Below the pieces are notes generated by a model. That model saw nothing but the letters and a program-made list of their open reading frames with translations, had not been told where the DNA came from and did not search any database. This document shows positions 23,547-34,900 of a stretch of DNA of 64,000 bases, one piece after another. The stretch is from contig JAHQIY010000012.1 of assembly GCA_019054805.1 (NCBI GenBank), forward strand, positions 3,224,001 through 3,288,000, given 5' to 3'. Made by a program: the position numbers and the translations under genes. The DNA comes from Brachionus manjavacas. Taxonomy: Eukaryota; Rotifera; Eurotatoria; Ploima; Brachionidae. How positions within the stretch are numbered: position 1 is the stretch's first letter; each line of letters begins with the position of its first letter.

Positions 23547-23875
23547 CTATATTGCATCATTCAGCTTGTCTTTTTTAGATGATGTTGGAGCTTGTTTAAG
23601 GTCTTTTTCCGAATCTTCTTCAGATTCAAGTATGACATTCTCTTCGTTCTGAATAAAGTCCGCTGGTTGATGTTGTAGGCACGACCTTGTTTTCTTTTTT
23701 GATCCTCGCTCTTGCTTGTTGTTCAATGATATATCCATGCCAATATCATTGAAGTTCATCAATTCTAAAATATCAAATATTAATAAATTTTTTTTAATTT
23801 TAAAAATACTTACTAAGCTTGTGACAACATGCTATAGAATGACAACAATAATTATAACAAATGTTAGTTTTTTTT
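23547..23875 (-). pseudogene. MULE 3' end: SWIM-like remnant plus basic tail
   Basis: The minus strand has NICYNYCCHSIACCHKL (about 23867-23815), a decayed SWIM-type finger. A GTAAGT...TTTTAG intron of about 50 bases follows, then a frame ending at 23547: MMNFNDIGMDISLNNKQERG, KKKTRSCLQHQPADF and an acidic end. NDIGMDISLNNK...RG...LQHQP aligns with HSVGMDLPIQANRKRG...LEHQP at 30540-30650 (-). The intron right after the SWIM region also occurs in the copy at 28414-29036. Confidence 0.55.
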
Positions 23876-23904
23876 TAAATTTTGTTTATTTATTTATTTG
23901 TTTT

Positions 23905-24330
23905 CTGCACCGAGCTAGGGCTCCTTCAGAATAAATTAAAAAAATCAAAATCAAAATAAAGTAAATGAGCTAAAAAAATATGAAAGTTTAGAAGACATAG
24001 ATTGTTACATGTGGCACATGTTTACATAATTCAAGTTTCAGGAAAAAGGAAGGAAATAGTAAGGTAGCAATTACACAATGGAGTTGGGTATTCAATATAT
24101 CTCGATTCGAAAGCTTCTTTGTATTCCTCCACCAGTCTTACAACCAATGGAATAGAATGACTCAGTCCTGCCTCAACATATCTCTCACTCAACTCAAAAA
24201 GTCGATTTGAGAATGTAAGTAATTTAAGTTTATTAAAAGCTTCATGATGCAACATGTTGGAGGCAGCATCATATTTTGACTAAAGGATAGATCTCACTGC
24301 TGTATTCTGAATTGCTTGTAGTTTTTTGAT
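23905..24330 (-). mobile_element. LINE 3' end relic with tail hairpin
   Basis: The minus strand reads KYDAASNMLHHEAFNKLKL, SNRLFELSERYVEAGL, SHSIPLVVRLVEEYKEAF and ends with PTPLCNCYLTISF at about 24040. It is followed at 23930-23905 by the tail motif (reverse complement: TCTGAAGGAGCCCTAGCTCG) and an AAATAAATAAATAAA tail. It has the same C-terminal region as 61420-61740 (-). Confidence 0.7.
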
Positions 24331-24339
24331 ATTATTTTC

Positions 24340-24718
24340 TGAAAATGAATTTAAGCAAGGAAAAGAAAAGTCTAAAATCGATCCGAAGTGTTATCTGAAT
24401 TTCTAATTTTTGACTTGAAATTTGCAATCTATGTCCAGTGAGACCCTAAATTTCTTTTGGAAGGTTCAAAAAAATTTAATTTTATACCAAATGAAATAAC
24501 TTTAATGTTATCAATGGGAATAAAATTTAATTTGTTTTTAACCTCTAAAAAAATATGAAATTTCAAGATACTGAAAGAAAAAATTTATTCGAATTTTTCA
24601 AAAATTTTATTTCATATTTTAATTCGAGTTTAAAAATTTTATATAAAATACTCGATATAAAGAAAAAAATGAAGTGTAATCATAAGTAATTGATTATATA
24701 CTGCAAAGATAAATCTCA
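24340..24718. other. Non-coding DNA
   Basis: No gene is recognised. Remnants of LINE sequence upstream of the 23905-24330 copy may continue here (24300-24420), too decayed to read. Confidence 0.4.
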
Positions 24719-24830
24719 TCAAAGTGAAAGATGTTTATTCGTATATGTCAACACAAAATGTAAAAAAACCCAATAATTAAACCAACAAAAGAGAAGAAAA
24801 ATTAGAAAAAAAAGTGAAGTTAATAAAAAT

Positions 24831-25628
24831 TTAACAACAATTTGGTTTATAGGAAATACCATAGTTTGAGCTTGGTGTATGCACATTAAACGGTTTACTG
24901 GGATTAATTTTGGCCATTTCGGGCTTCTTGTCCGGTTGCTTTTCCAATATTCTAAGTGCCATATCATGAAACGCTCTGGTCACATTCACATTTGTTTTTG
25001 CACTCGTCTCCAAAAACGGAATGCCATGATTTTTGGCCACCTCCTCACCACGCTCCGTTTCAACACCGCGCTTATCCTCCATGTCGCATTTGTTTCCAAT
25101 AATCATTTTTACCACGTCCTCATTTGCATTCTTGAATTAAAAAAAATACAAAAAATTAAAAATTTAAACAATTTAAAAATTTTTTTCTAAAAAAAGATTG
25201 CACCTCATCAATATTGCGTAGCCATTTTCCAATGCTGTCAAACGACTTTTGATCGGTTACATCGTACACTAGCATGATGCCCATGGCACCGCGGTAGTAA
25301 GTTGAAGTAATGGTGAAAAAGCGCTCTTGACCAGCAGTGTCCCTATTGAAAAAAAATTTTTTTTTATTTTTTAAAAATTAAATAAACAAACCATATTTGG
25401 AGTTTTATTTTTTTGCCATTTAATTCAATAGTCTTCATTTTGAAGTCAATACCTTCAAATGAAGTTGAATAGGATAGAAAATTAAAGCCAGGTTAAATTA
25501 CCAATGGTCGATATGAATGAAGAGTTGAATGAGTCGTCGGCGAAGCGACATAGGATGCATGTTTTGCCGACGCCCGAGTCGCCGATGAGAAGAATCTTGA
25601 ACAAATAGTCATATCCTTGTTTAGCCAT
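24831..25628 (-). CDS. Rab10: Rab10-like small GTPase, four exons
   Basis: A 208-residue Rab GTPase. Minus-strand exons 25628-25502, 25452-25392, 25342-25204, 25130-24831 (627 nt with stop; phases 1, 2 and 0 consistent). It starts [19 protein letters not shown], with G1 GDSGVGKT (16-23), [27 protein letters not shown] (63-71), [38 protein letters not shown] (NKCD 122-125) and ETSAK. The KWLRNIDE and NANEDV block resembles Rab10 more than Rab8 or Rab13. The C terminus is NCC, with two prenylatable cysteines. The ATG at 25628 is chosen over an ATG 8 bases upstream that meets a stop within five codons. It acts in polarised exocytosis and recycling in other animals. The subfamily call is likely but not certain. 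Confidence 0.93.
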
Positions 25629-25639
25629 TTGCCATCTAA

Positions 25640-28280
25640 TTTGCCAAATTAAAAAAAAAGTCTGAAAAGAGAAAATTTGTGGTATTTAAACCGCGCAAAA
25701 ATTGACGTGGAAGTGACTAACTGCACTCAAGCTGTGACTAAATAGTAATTATTAACTTGGTAAATTATAATTAATTATTTTGGGTTATAGATGAGCGCTA
25801 AAATTGCATGTATAAAAATAAATATTTAAAAAAATGGTGAAACTGATTAAATCAAAGTGAAACTATTTTAGTTAGATAATTATTTACATAATTCAATTGT
25901 AGTTGTTCTTTGACGATGAATTCTAGTGATGCAACTTTGTATTTTTGTTTAATTTTTTTGGAAAAATGCAAAATGAAAAATTTTAATTTTCAAAATTTAT
26001 TATGTTTCCCAATACCGTACTCAAATTGTCTTCAAAGAATATTTTATGATAAATTTTAAGAGAAATGAGATTAAAGTCCAGTTAAAATTTGAGCGCTTCA
26101 ATTTTTGCTCTAAATTTCAACAATAAAAAATAAAAAAAAATCTAAAATTAACACTTTTTTTTTCTTTTAGAGTTTTTTACTCCTAGTAAAATTCAGCTCC
26201 TAGTAAAACCACTGCATTGAAATGGCATGAATCAAATAAAAAAATGTGAAAATATTAAATTCTAATCTTGAATTAATATAATATTCAAAAAGTTACACAT
26301 GACTTTTTACTTATTTAAGACCTTGAAAATTTTTTAAAACATGTCATAATAATTGTTCTAAATTTTTTTTGAATAGAAATTTTAGCATCTAGATCTAGAT
26401 GATGTAAATAAAAATAGCAAAAAAAATATCTTTAAATTTTTAAGAATCAATATTTAAAGGTATTTTATCATCATTTTGTTGAAAAACTGAAAATTTCTTT
26501 TACAGTGGTCATTTGATACAAAACTCTTAGTTAAATTTGGTAAAATTTGTTATTTAAAAAAAAAAACACAACACAAAAGAATAAAGGAATTATTTGAATT
26601 TTTCTAAAATTATTAGAAAAATACTATTTTTATCTTAAAAAATTAATCTTTCAAATATTTAAATAAACCTTGAAATCTTGAATTTAAATCTGGTGATTTA
26701 GACTTCACATGAATAACCTTTTTACTTAAATATTTTTAATTAGTAAAAACAAAATTAATACCCAAGTATAAAGGATTTAAAAGTGAATTTTAAAATTTTT
26801 GTTTTTACTTAAAATAACTCAGATTCGTAAGAAATTACGGTTATTTTGTCTATTAGGATTTAAAGTTTTTTAGGTGAATTATCGTAAAATTTTCAAATCC
26901 TCGTATTTTCAAATCACCATTGTAGATTTAAAAATAAGCAAATTCTTTCTGACTTAATTTTGATATAGAAAAATTAATTTATGTGATTTTCACATTTAAA
27001 TAATTGATGCCTTTGTCATCATTCTAAATAAAAAAATTATTTTTTTATTTAGGTCTTATGTAAATCGCTAAAATCTGATCCAGCAAAAGAAACATTCAAA
27101 CCAGATTCATTTTTTTTCCAAAATTTGCATCTAAATGTACATTTTTTTTAATTTTTTAAACTTATTAAATAATTTTTTTGATACTTATTTTTGATTTCTT
27201 TTATTAAAAACTTGATATTGAATACACTTTAACTAAAAGGGTCAAAAGGGTTGATGAAATTTTAAGGTTTTACACCTTACTTTACTTAAATAATATTAAC
27301 TAAATAAAAGTATCTGGATATTCTTGAACCCATTCTACTTTTTTCATGTAGAATCCGCGATATATCACTTTTTCTTTTTCTTTAAATTTAAAAAATTTTT
27401 TATAAGATTTACAGGCTCAATTGAAAAACCAAAATGAGTCAAATTACTCGTTTAGCTGCTTTTAGTGGTATATGGATGATTTTGTGAAATGATGTTAACA
27501 CTTGCATATCATAAATTAAACAAAACCTATCATAGTCAGAATAAAAATTACCATAAATTTTTTAAGTCATAATAAAGTATAATTTTGCATTAAATTTAAT
27601 TCAAGGTTCCCAATAAAAATATTTTACTATTAATAATATATGAAATAGATAAAAATAAAAAATTTTTGGATTAGTTTTTTTTTTGTTTACATTTATTTAT
27701 TCGTATTTTTATGTGAAGGCTGTCCGAAAGTTTCGCAATATGAGTTTCTCGATAACGAACTATTCGCTATTTAATTATTATTTTGATTAATAAGCTTCAT
27801 TAATAAATAATAAATTTGATAATTAAAAAAAAAGTGTACTTTAATCAATTTATCATATAACATTATAAATATAATTTTTATTTTATATATGTATTTTTTA
27901 TTATATTTATATTTGTTATTAATAAAAATATGCGTTTTGCGAATAAAAAAAAAACCTTTGAAATAATTTCTTATTAATTTTGCCAAATTTAATCTTTTTA
28001 TCGCGTATAATATATTCAATTATTTTTTGTTAGTCAATTAAATTAAATAATGTCAAATATGATTGAGTTAGTAACTATTTTATTTCTTTGATAGCTAATT
28101 TGAAAAAATTGAAAAAAATATATAACTAAAAAGACTTTTTATTCCTGTATTATAAAATTTCTGATATTAATTTAAGACCTTCTAAAGCTGATTACGACAA
28201 GATTAGTTTATTTGTTGTTATACACAAAGGAAATTATTGAGCTAGACAATATTCACTATTCAAAGAATTTCTTTTATCGA
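25640..28280. other. Intergenic A/T-rich DNA, no gene
   Basis: About 2.6 kb with no coding similarity on either strand and no clear repeat structure. It presumably includes the Rab10-like promoter. Confidence 0.5.
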
Positions 28281-28413
28281 AAAAATCCCAAACAACTTAA
28301 GCCAGGATGAGTCGATTGAACCAGTACAAGTGAAAAAAACTAGGGAAAAAGGAAAATTTTAGCTACCTTTCTGTAGTTTTCATAACTTAAAATCAGCTCA
28401 AGGACATCTAGCT

Positions 28414-29036
28414 ATGACTTTTGCCGATAACGATTGGACCTGTAAACGGGCCATAGAGAATTTGCCTGGCGATGTCATTTGGTATCAATGCACTAAATGT
28501 ACAATTCGTTTAAAGCTTAATTGTTTTAACCACTCTATCAGTATTGAAATGACAGACGAGGTTCATGATCATTCAAAATGGGAAGAGCAAAAGACGAATT
28601 ATGTGCACTTGCAGCTGCAAAGATTGGCTTAAGAATTATAAATGTGATCATGTGATTGCAGTCTATTCTCGGCTAAGTAAGTTTTTATTCACCTAACAAT
28701 TCTCTTAAACTTTTACTAAATTTCATTTTAAGAACTTTGTCATATCAAAGAATTAGCAATGAACATTACACTTAATTGGTTGTAGCTTTAAGGCGACCTG
28801 GACGACGCTTTCTTTCAGCGTACACCAATGCCTTAACTCGTCGTATATGAAACTCAAAATGTAAATGATCAGGGTATCAGCGTATATGAAGAATCAGATT
28901 CGGACGATCCGCCTGTACAAGAGCCAATATCAAAAAAAAGAAGACGTCTTGAAGAGACCACAATCGTTACTCCACAGCCCCAAGTTAAAAAAAAAACGCG
29001 GTAGACCAGTTGGATCAAACAAACAAAAAACTAAGT
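28414..29036 (+). pseudogene. Internally deleted MULE: FLYWCH-like plus SWIM plus basic tail
   Basis: Residues from 28414 read NDWTCKRAIEN, WYQCTKCTIRLKLNCF and DEVHDHSKW, a C-x2-C...H-x-H finger of FLYWCH type. Only about 20 codons later, in another frame (28604 on), comes CTCSCKDWLKNYKCDHVIAV, a SWIM zinc finger (CxCx(n)CxH). The MULE DDE core that normally lies between them is missing. After the SWIM, GTAAGT at about 28677 and a TTTTAAG acceptor at about 28733 look like an intron. The 3' part encodes EESDSDDPPVQEP, SKKRRR and an AT-hook-like end (RGRPVGSNKQ) at about 29000-29036. Confidence 0.6.
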
Positions 29037-29547
29037 AAATTGAATATTATTTTTGTCTATGTTTAATTATTTTTGTTCTAATTTGAAATAAATTGTATTA
29101 ATTATTTTATTTATGTACCTTTTTTATTGTAATAGAAATAAAAAAATACATCTGTTCCTTAGTTCAGTAATTTTGTTTTTTATTTCAATATTAAAAACAT
29201 AATTTATAATTACATACCTTTTTTAATGCTGAAAAAGAGTTATAGTTAATATCATTTAAATTATTTTAAATTTGAAAGATTAAAATTCGAAAAAAGTCAA
29301 TTTGACTAGTGGGTGCTTCTAGTGTTAGATAAAAAATATCAAAAAAATAAGTAACCCGATTGTCCATCTTTCAATATCCAACAATTTCTGATCCAAATAT
29401 CTATTGCAGCTTTTTCACATTATTACCTAATTTAATAGAAGAAAACGTTTATTTTAACGTAAATTACCTTAAAATAAATAGAAAAACAATTAACGTAAGT
29501 TACGTGTACGTTTACAAATTTTTTTATTCTATTTTAACACTAAAGAG

Positions 29548-29986
29548 AAAAAAATGAAAAAAAAATTATAAAAAGATTAACACAAAAATACAAATAAGAG
29601 ATTAACATGTTCTTAACAACAATTAGAACATTTCCAAATTTTATAATATGGACATAAGTTCTACTTACACATTTTAAGTGATAAGTACAGTTACAAGTAC
29701 CGCAAGTAATTATTTTCACATTACACAAGTTGCACTTGACGACTTGGTATTTATTTTTGTACGGACCATTAACCACGTAATTGACTCGAATTTCAGCTAG
29801 ACATCCGAATGGGGCAATATATGACTGTTTAGGTCGTTGGCCGGTGCTTTTCACACCTTTTTTAGAGCTATCAAATATTTTCCAATTTGAAAAGGATTCT
29901 TTTGCATAATCATTGTGTACTTGTAAAAAGTCGTCTAAGTTATCGAAAATTTGGTCACGATATATTGGGAGGTTCATTTTTAGCAA
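29548..29986 (-). pseudogene. MULE/FAR1-like N-terminal domain joined to a PHD-like finger
   Basis: Starts MLKMNLPIYRDQIFDNLDDF. NDYAKESFSNWKIFDSSKKG and GQRPKQSYIAPFGCLAEIRV are the FAR1/FLYWCH-type N-terminal DNA-binding region of MULE transposases. Instead of the MULE core, residues 85-106 give C85-x2-C88, C95-x2-C98, H103, C106 (KCNLCN, CGTC, YHLKC). After a one-base frame change, WKCSNC supplies the last cysteine pair of a PHD (C4HC3) pattern, then a stop. A GTAAGT just after KC at the break could be a splice donor, but no acceptor fits nearby. It is either a frameshifted relic or an unusual PHD fusion. Confidence 0.5.
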
Positions 29987-30228
29987 TATTATTTCGAATG
30001 ATAGAATATGATGAGCTACTCAATGATATTTTAATAATTTGATAAGATAATTATCCTTCCAAGTTTGATTATTAGATTTGGTTTCATTTTCTTATAAAGT
30101 AATTCGTCTTTAATCGATAATTGATTGATATGCTTAATTATTTTAAAATTGACACTTACGTGAAAATAAAAGAAAAAATTGTAAACGTAATCATAAAAAA
30201 AAATTTATTTTCAGGTAAGTTACGTGTA

Positions 30229-30890
30229 CTAATAATCATTATTTTTACGTAAGATACGTGAAAATAAGTTCATTCTTAATAGAAATACACCAAATTTATT
30301 AAAAAAAAAAATTTTATTCAATTTTACCACAAAAATTTTAATTTTTCCACATTTGTTTGAGCAAGCCCAATATCTTCTTTTAATCATTTTTGCACCACAT
30401 CTATCACACAACTTTTCTTCAGCTTGTATGTTTGAAACAATTCTCGATCTTTTGGATACATTTTCTTCAATTGGATTACTTGCATCATCATCATCTGAAT
30501 CAATGCCTTTTGGTGCTAAATTTGATGATTGAGTCTCTTTCGGTTGATGTTCCAGGGCTCCTGCTGTACCTTTTGGTTGTCCTCTTTTTCTATTAGCTTG
30601 TATCGGTAAATCCATCCCAACTGAGTGGAAACTACACTTTTTTACGTGCGGCAATTGTAGTTATAATGATAACATTTATAATGTTTCAACCAATACCAGC
30701 AATTGCAGCTACTCATAGTCCAACTATTTTTATTGTATTTAACTTTTATTATACTGAAAATCGACGAAATCATTTGTTCGAACGAAGTCCAATTTTGATC
30801 ACTTAATGAACGATTGTATTGTTTACATTGTTCTTTTGTAATATCAGTGTTGTCATCGCCAGTCAAATAATAGCAATTATCATCTTTCAA
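30229..30890 (-). pseudogene. MULE C-terminal region: SWIM finger and basic/acidic tail
   Basis: The minus-strand frame 30890-30642 ends NKNSWTMSSCNCWYWLKHYK followed by CYH, a SWIM-type finger like that at 28604. A frame change near 30650 leads to KCSFHSVGMDLPIQANRKRG, GTAGALEHQPKE, an acidic patch (DSDDDDAS) and CDRCGAKM...YWACSNKCG, a further Cys-pair motif. Tail structure matches 23547-23762. No DDE core is found beside it. Confidence 0.6.
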
Positions 30891-31330
30891 ATGTATAATT
30901 GTTTTGTTACGATTGTTCCATTCATAAGCTTTTACTATATCCTTGTTAGTAACATCTGGAAATTCGTAGAATATTTTTTGATTTAAATTCTACAGTATTA
31001 ACTTAAAATTTTTTTTTTTTATTTGAGACTGAAAAAAATATTTGAAACATAGCACTTTTTCAATGTTAATTCAACATTGGAGAAAAAAAATTTTTAAAAT
31101 CTCGATCTATAAAACAAAGTTTAAAAAAATGTATTATATTTAATTTTCTTTGGCGTATTTAATTGAAAAAATTGAAGAAATTGAATAAAATTTACCTTTT
31201 CAATGCTAAAGCTAAATAGCCCTTTTTTTATTTTGAAGTTAAAAATAAATTTAATATTTAAATTTTCTTTTATAGAAAAAATATTTTGTGATGAGTTTTT
31301 GATCAAATGAAGTCGAATAAATAAAAACGA

Positions 31331-31522
31331 CTAATAACGACTGAATTTTTTAACAACTTCTTCTTCGTAGTCGAAAAACGGGATTAACTTGATGAAAATA
31401 ATAAAATAAATCACGGCTAGGCTGACAAGTGTGGAACCAGAATGAGAAGCTCTTGTTGCCAAGTTTTTCAATGGCATGATTTTCAATGTCAACGTTATGT
31501 GATTAATTGAATCAGTAATCAA
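31331..31522 (-). CDS. Possible small membrane protein
   Basis: A 63-codon minus-strand frame with one strong hydrophobic segment (SGSTLVSLAVIYFIIFIKLI) followed by an acidic/basic tail EEEVVKKFSRY. A second ATG gives MPLKNLATRASHSG at the N terminus, which is mildly basic. Base composition is less A/T-biased than the flanks. No family is recognised; it could be a small mitochondrial or ER subunit, or chance. Confidence 0.3.
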   Translation of the reverse strand: MITDSINHITLTLKIMPLKNLATRASHSGSTLVSLAVIYFIIFIKLIPFFDYEEEVVKKFSRY

Positions 31523-31948
31523 TTTTATAAATTATATTTTACAATATTTTATTAACTAAAATTAAATTTTTTTGTCAATTAACATTTGGTAAAATAAAAA
31601 AAATAGTTAATATTTTGGCTTGTCAATTTTTAAAATACCTTTGCCAAGCTAAAAAAAAGAAAACTTTATTATTCTGTCATGTTACAAATTGACAGTGGCA
31701 TTTATTAAAATTTACAATCATGATTGATTTATATTTATAAAAAAAAAAAAACTAAAATAGAAATTAATAGCTAAGAATTTTTTACGAAATTTATTTGAAT
31801 TTAAAAAATTGATATTCTTTATTTTTGCTTTTTTAAATTAAAAATAAATACCGGTAAAGCAAACTATTCAGCATTCATTTAAAAGATCACAGAATTAAAA
31901 TCAGAATTGAAATCCGAATAAATAAAATATTTAAGAAAACAATTTAAA

Positions 31949-34900
31949 TCAGGTCTTTTGTAAATCGCGGATCATAGACTTGACTTTTCCTTCGATTGAC
32001 ACTGAATCCTTGAAAGAAAAAAATAAACACATTCAAAGGTGGATTTTGCCACTTACATAATTTGCGCTAGTTTCGCTTGGTTTTTCGCCAACAGCCGAAT
32101 AATCTAGATTTTTTCTGCTCCAAGCATTGTGCTTTCGAAACGCCAGCTCTTTCCAGACCGGCTCTTCGGTGTTGCCTGCACACCTGGTCACAATCGGTTC
32201 CCTTTTTTTGCTATTAGGTATTTTGTAAGAATTCGACAGTTGTCCTATTGATTTGAGAACAGCAACTGAATCGCCACTACTGGGCATCAACTCGCGTTCC
32301 TCACTCTCTGGACTCTTTTGATTCAATTTAAGGCTTCGAGTGTGACTCAACGACTTCAGCATCACCTTGCTCAGGTCGATTTTGTCCAGTTTTTTTGCAT
32401 CAAAATAAGAGTATCTGTTATTTTTTAGATAGTTAAAATTTTTTTGATCATTAGCATTTTTTAGGTGATTATTATTAGGGTCTGTGTGGGAAGTGGACAT
32501 TTCAATTTTTTCACAAGACTTTGATTTAAACTGTTTGCTCAAGGACTCGAAAATGTCAAAACCACTGGAGTTGCCATCGTAAGTCGAACATTGAGTAATG
32601 TTGTTGTCATAGATGGCTATTTTGACCTTTTCTGCTTCTTGTTGAGCCATTTGTACTGGATTCAGGTCAAGCTTTATGGAAGATTGGGAGACGTCAAGAT
32701 TATCAGACTCTACATTTATTGTGTTGGTTGATTTTTTGGTTAAAGAGAATGACTGAGAGCTGTCAAGATTCTGTTTGTCCATGTTTGCCGAATTTTCATC
32801 AATTGTTTCCACAGAAATTTTGCTTGAGCTTGTTTTCATGTCAATTGTTTGGTACGAATTGGACGTGTTTAAATTGGAATCAGGTTTGGATGAAGTTTGG
32901 CGATTGCGCGGGTTTCGCCTGGCGGCCTTTATTTTCGATTTTAAAATCGAATTGTCCATTAGATTTATTTCAAATGAGTCCAAGTCTGGTTCCGACTTTT
33001 GATCCTTAGAATAGTTAATTTTTAATATCGTTAAGTTCAAAATTTTAATTATTTTTTAAAAGCCATTTGGATGATTAAAAGTTAAGAGAATGTGAAGATG
33101 TTTGCTCAAATCATCTTGGAAACTTTTTCAGATTGAAAAATGGTTAAGAACTAAAAAAAAAATCTTTATTTATTAAAAAAAAACAACCACAATTAAAAAA
33201 TAAAAAAATAAAAAAAAATTTTGGCATTTTTCTTTAAAAAATGAATTGGCATGATGTTTTTGGTAATTTTTAAGGAAACCTACGTAAGAAAGTTACGAAA
33301 TTTCTGTAAAATTACGATATTTTTCTTAAAAATTCGAAAATTTACGTAACCCAAATTTCCACTAATTTTACGCTAACCGTAAAGGGCCGTAAACGGACAA
33401 AAAAAGGTTAAATTAAGCAAAAAAAAACTAAGCTTAAAATAACTTAATAACTCACAAAAAATTATTTTGAAGATTGAAAATTTAAGATTGAAAAATTTAC
33501 TAAATTTTAACAAAAATTTAAAAAAAAACAATGTTTACAAATAATTGTGTGAAACTTACTTGTTTTTTTTTTACTTATTTTTACCCAGACTTGGGCAAAA
33601 GTTAGAAAAAAGTCATTTTAAAGTATTTTCAAAGTCAAGTCACTGACTTTTGTCTAAAAAAAAGTCTTTTGACTTCACTAAAAATTTTTTCATTTTATAA
33701 CTCTGTTTTTACTTTTTTTTCCATTTTTTTTACTGGAGAAAAATCTTGAAAAGAAAAGATAAATTCCGGAAATTTACGTTATTTTTTTCCAGAAAAAAAA
33801 CTTATTTTTCAAAATTAAAAAATTCTAAAATTTTTTAAAATTAAAGAAACAGAGATAATTTTGAGACCTTTTACGATTAGCGTGGAAAAAGTGGAAATTT
33901 AGATAAATAGTTTTTTTAAAAAAATAATTGAATCCCAAAAAAAGAAAAAAGAGGATTTAAGACTCAACTCAGGCATTAATATTAGGGAAGAAGAATAGAA
34001 AGAGGAAGAATAAAGGTGGGAAAAAAGAATAGGAAAAGTGGAGTCGAAGAATGGAAAACAATTGTTAAATTTTGAGTATAAAAATAAGTGTATAAAATCC
34101 ACAAAAAAGAAAATTATTTGTCAGAAACTTTTTTAATTAAATTGAAAAAAATACAAAAAAAATTTTATATTTTAAAAAGATTAATCGCATAGTTACGAAA
34201 TTTGTTTCTTCAATTAGCAAAAAACCGTATGAAAGCAGACTGAAGGCTTTGAACATTTCAAATCTGTTGGAAAGAAGAAAAAGAGGTGATCTAATTCAAT
34301 TATACAAGTTCATGAGAGTAAATCAAATAAGAACTGTGCAAAAGAGTGCCATCGTTTTAACATAATATCATTTATTTGATGACTATCTTGGACTTTTTAG
34401 TTGAAAAATTATATTTTATAATGTAAAAAAACGCAAATAACATAAAAAAGTTTTAAAGATAAAAAATTTAATAAATATTTAGATTTAAAAATCTATGTTT
34501 TTATCACTTTATTTTTATTTGAATTATATTTTTGATACTTTTGATTGATGCGTTTTAAAATGTATTTTAAAAACTAATTAAATTTGTATTGATTTTTAAT
34601 TGTCTTAAATTCATTTTTTGAAAAATGAGCTTTTTTTAACTCATTTTTTCTCTATTAATATTTTTCTTAATCTTGTTGTAATTAAAGACTTAAAGCATAT
34701 AAAAAGGATAATGAATATTAAATGATTATTTTTTTTAATTTATGAATTTTTTTTATAAATTATTGTTAAATTTGAAATTTTTCTTAATTGCCAATGCGAT
34801 TTAAATTCTTAACAAATGATTAAATGAATCATATACCAATTTATTTGGGATTAGATAACACAATTTAAGTCACGATTTTGACTTTTATGTAAATAGCCCA

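Noticed and set aside
27771..28019. Minus-strand 82-codon Ile/Lys/Asn/Tyr-rich frame
   Set aside because: Low-complexity translation of A/T-rich DNA with no similarity.
32719..33009. Plus-strand frames of 75-96 codons
   Set aside because: Antisense to the large exon of the 31949-36547 gene.
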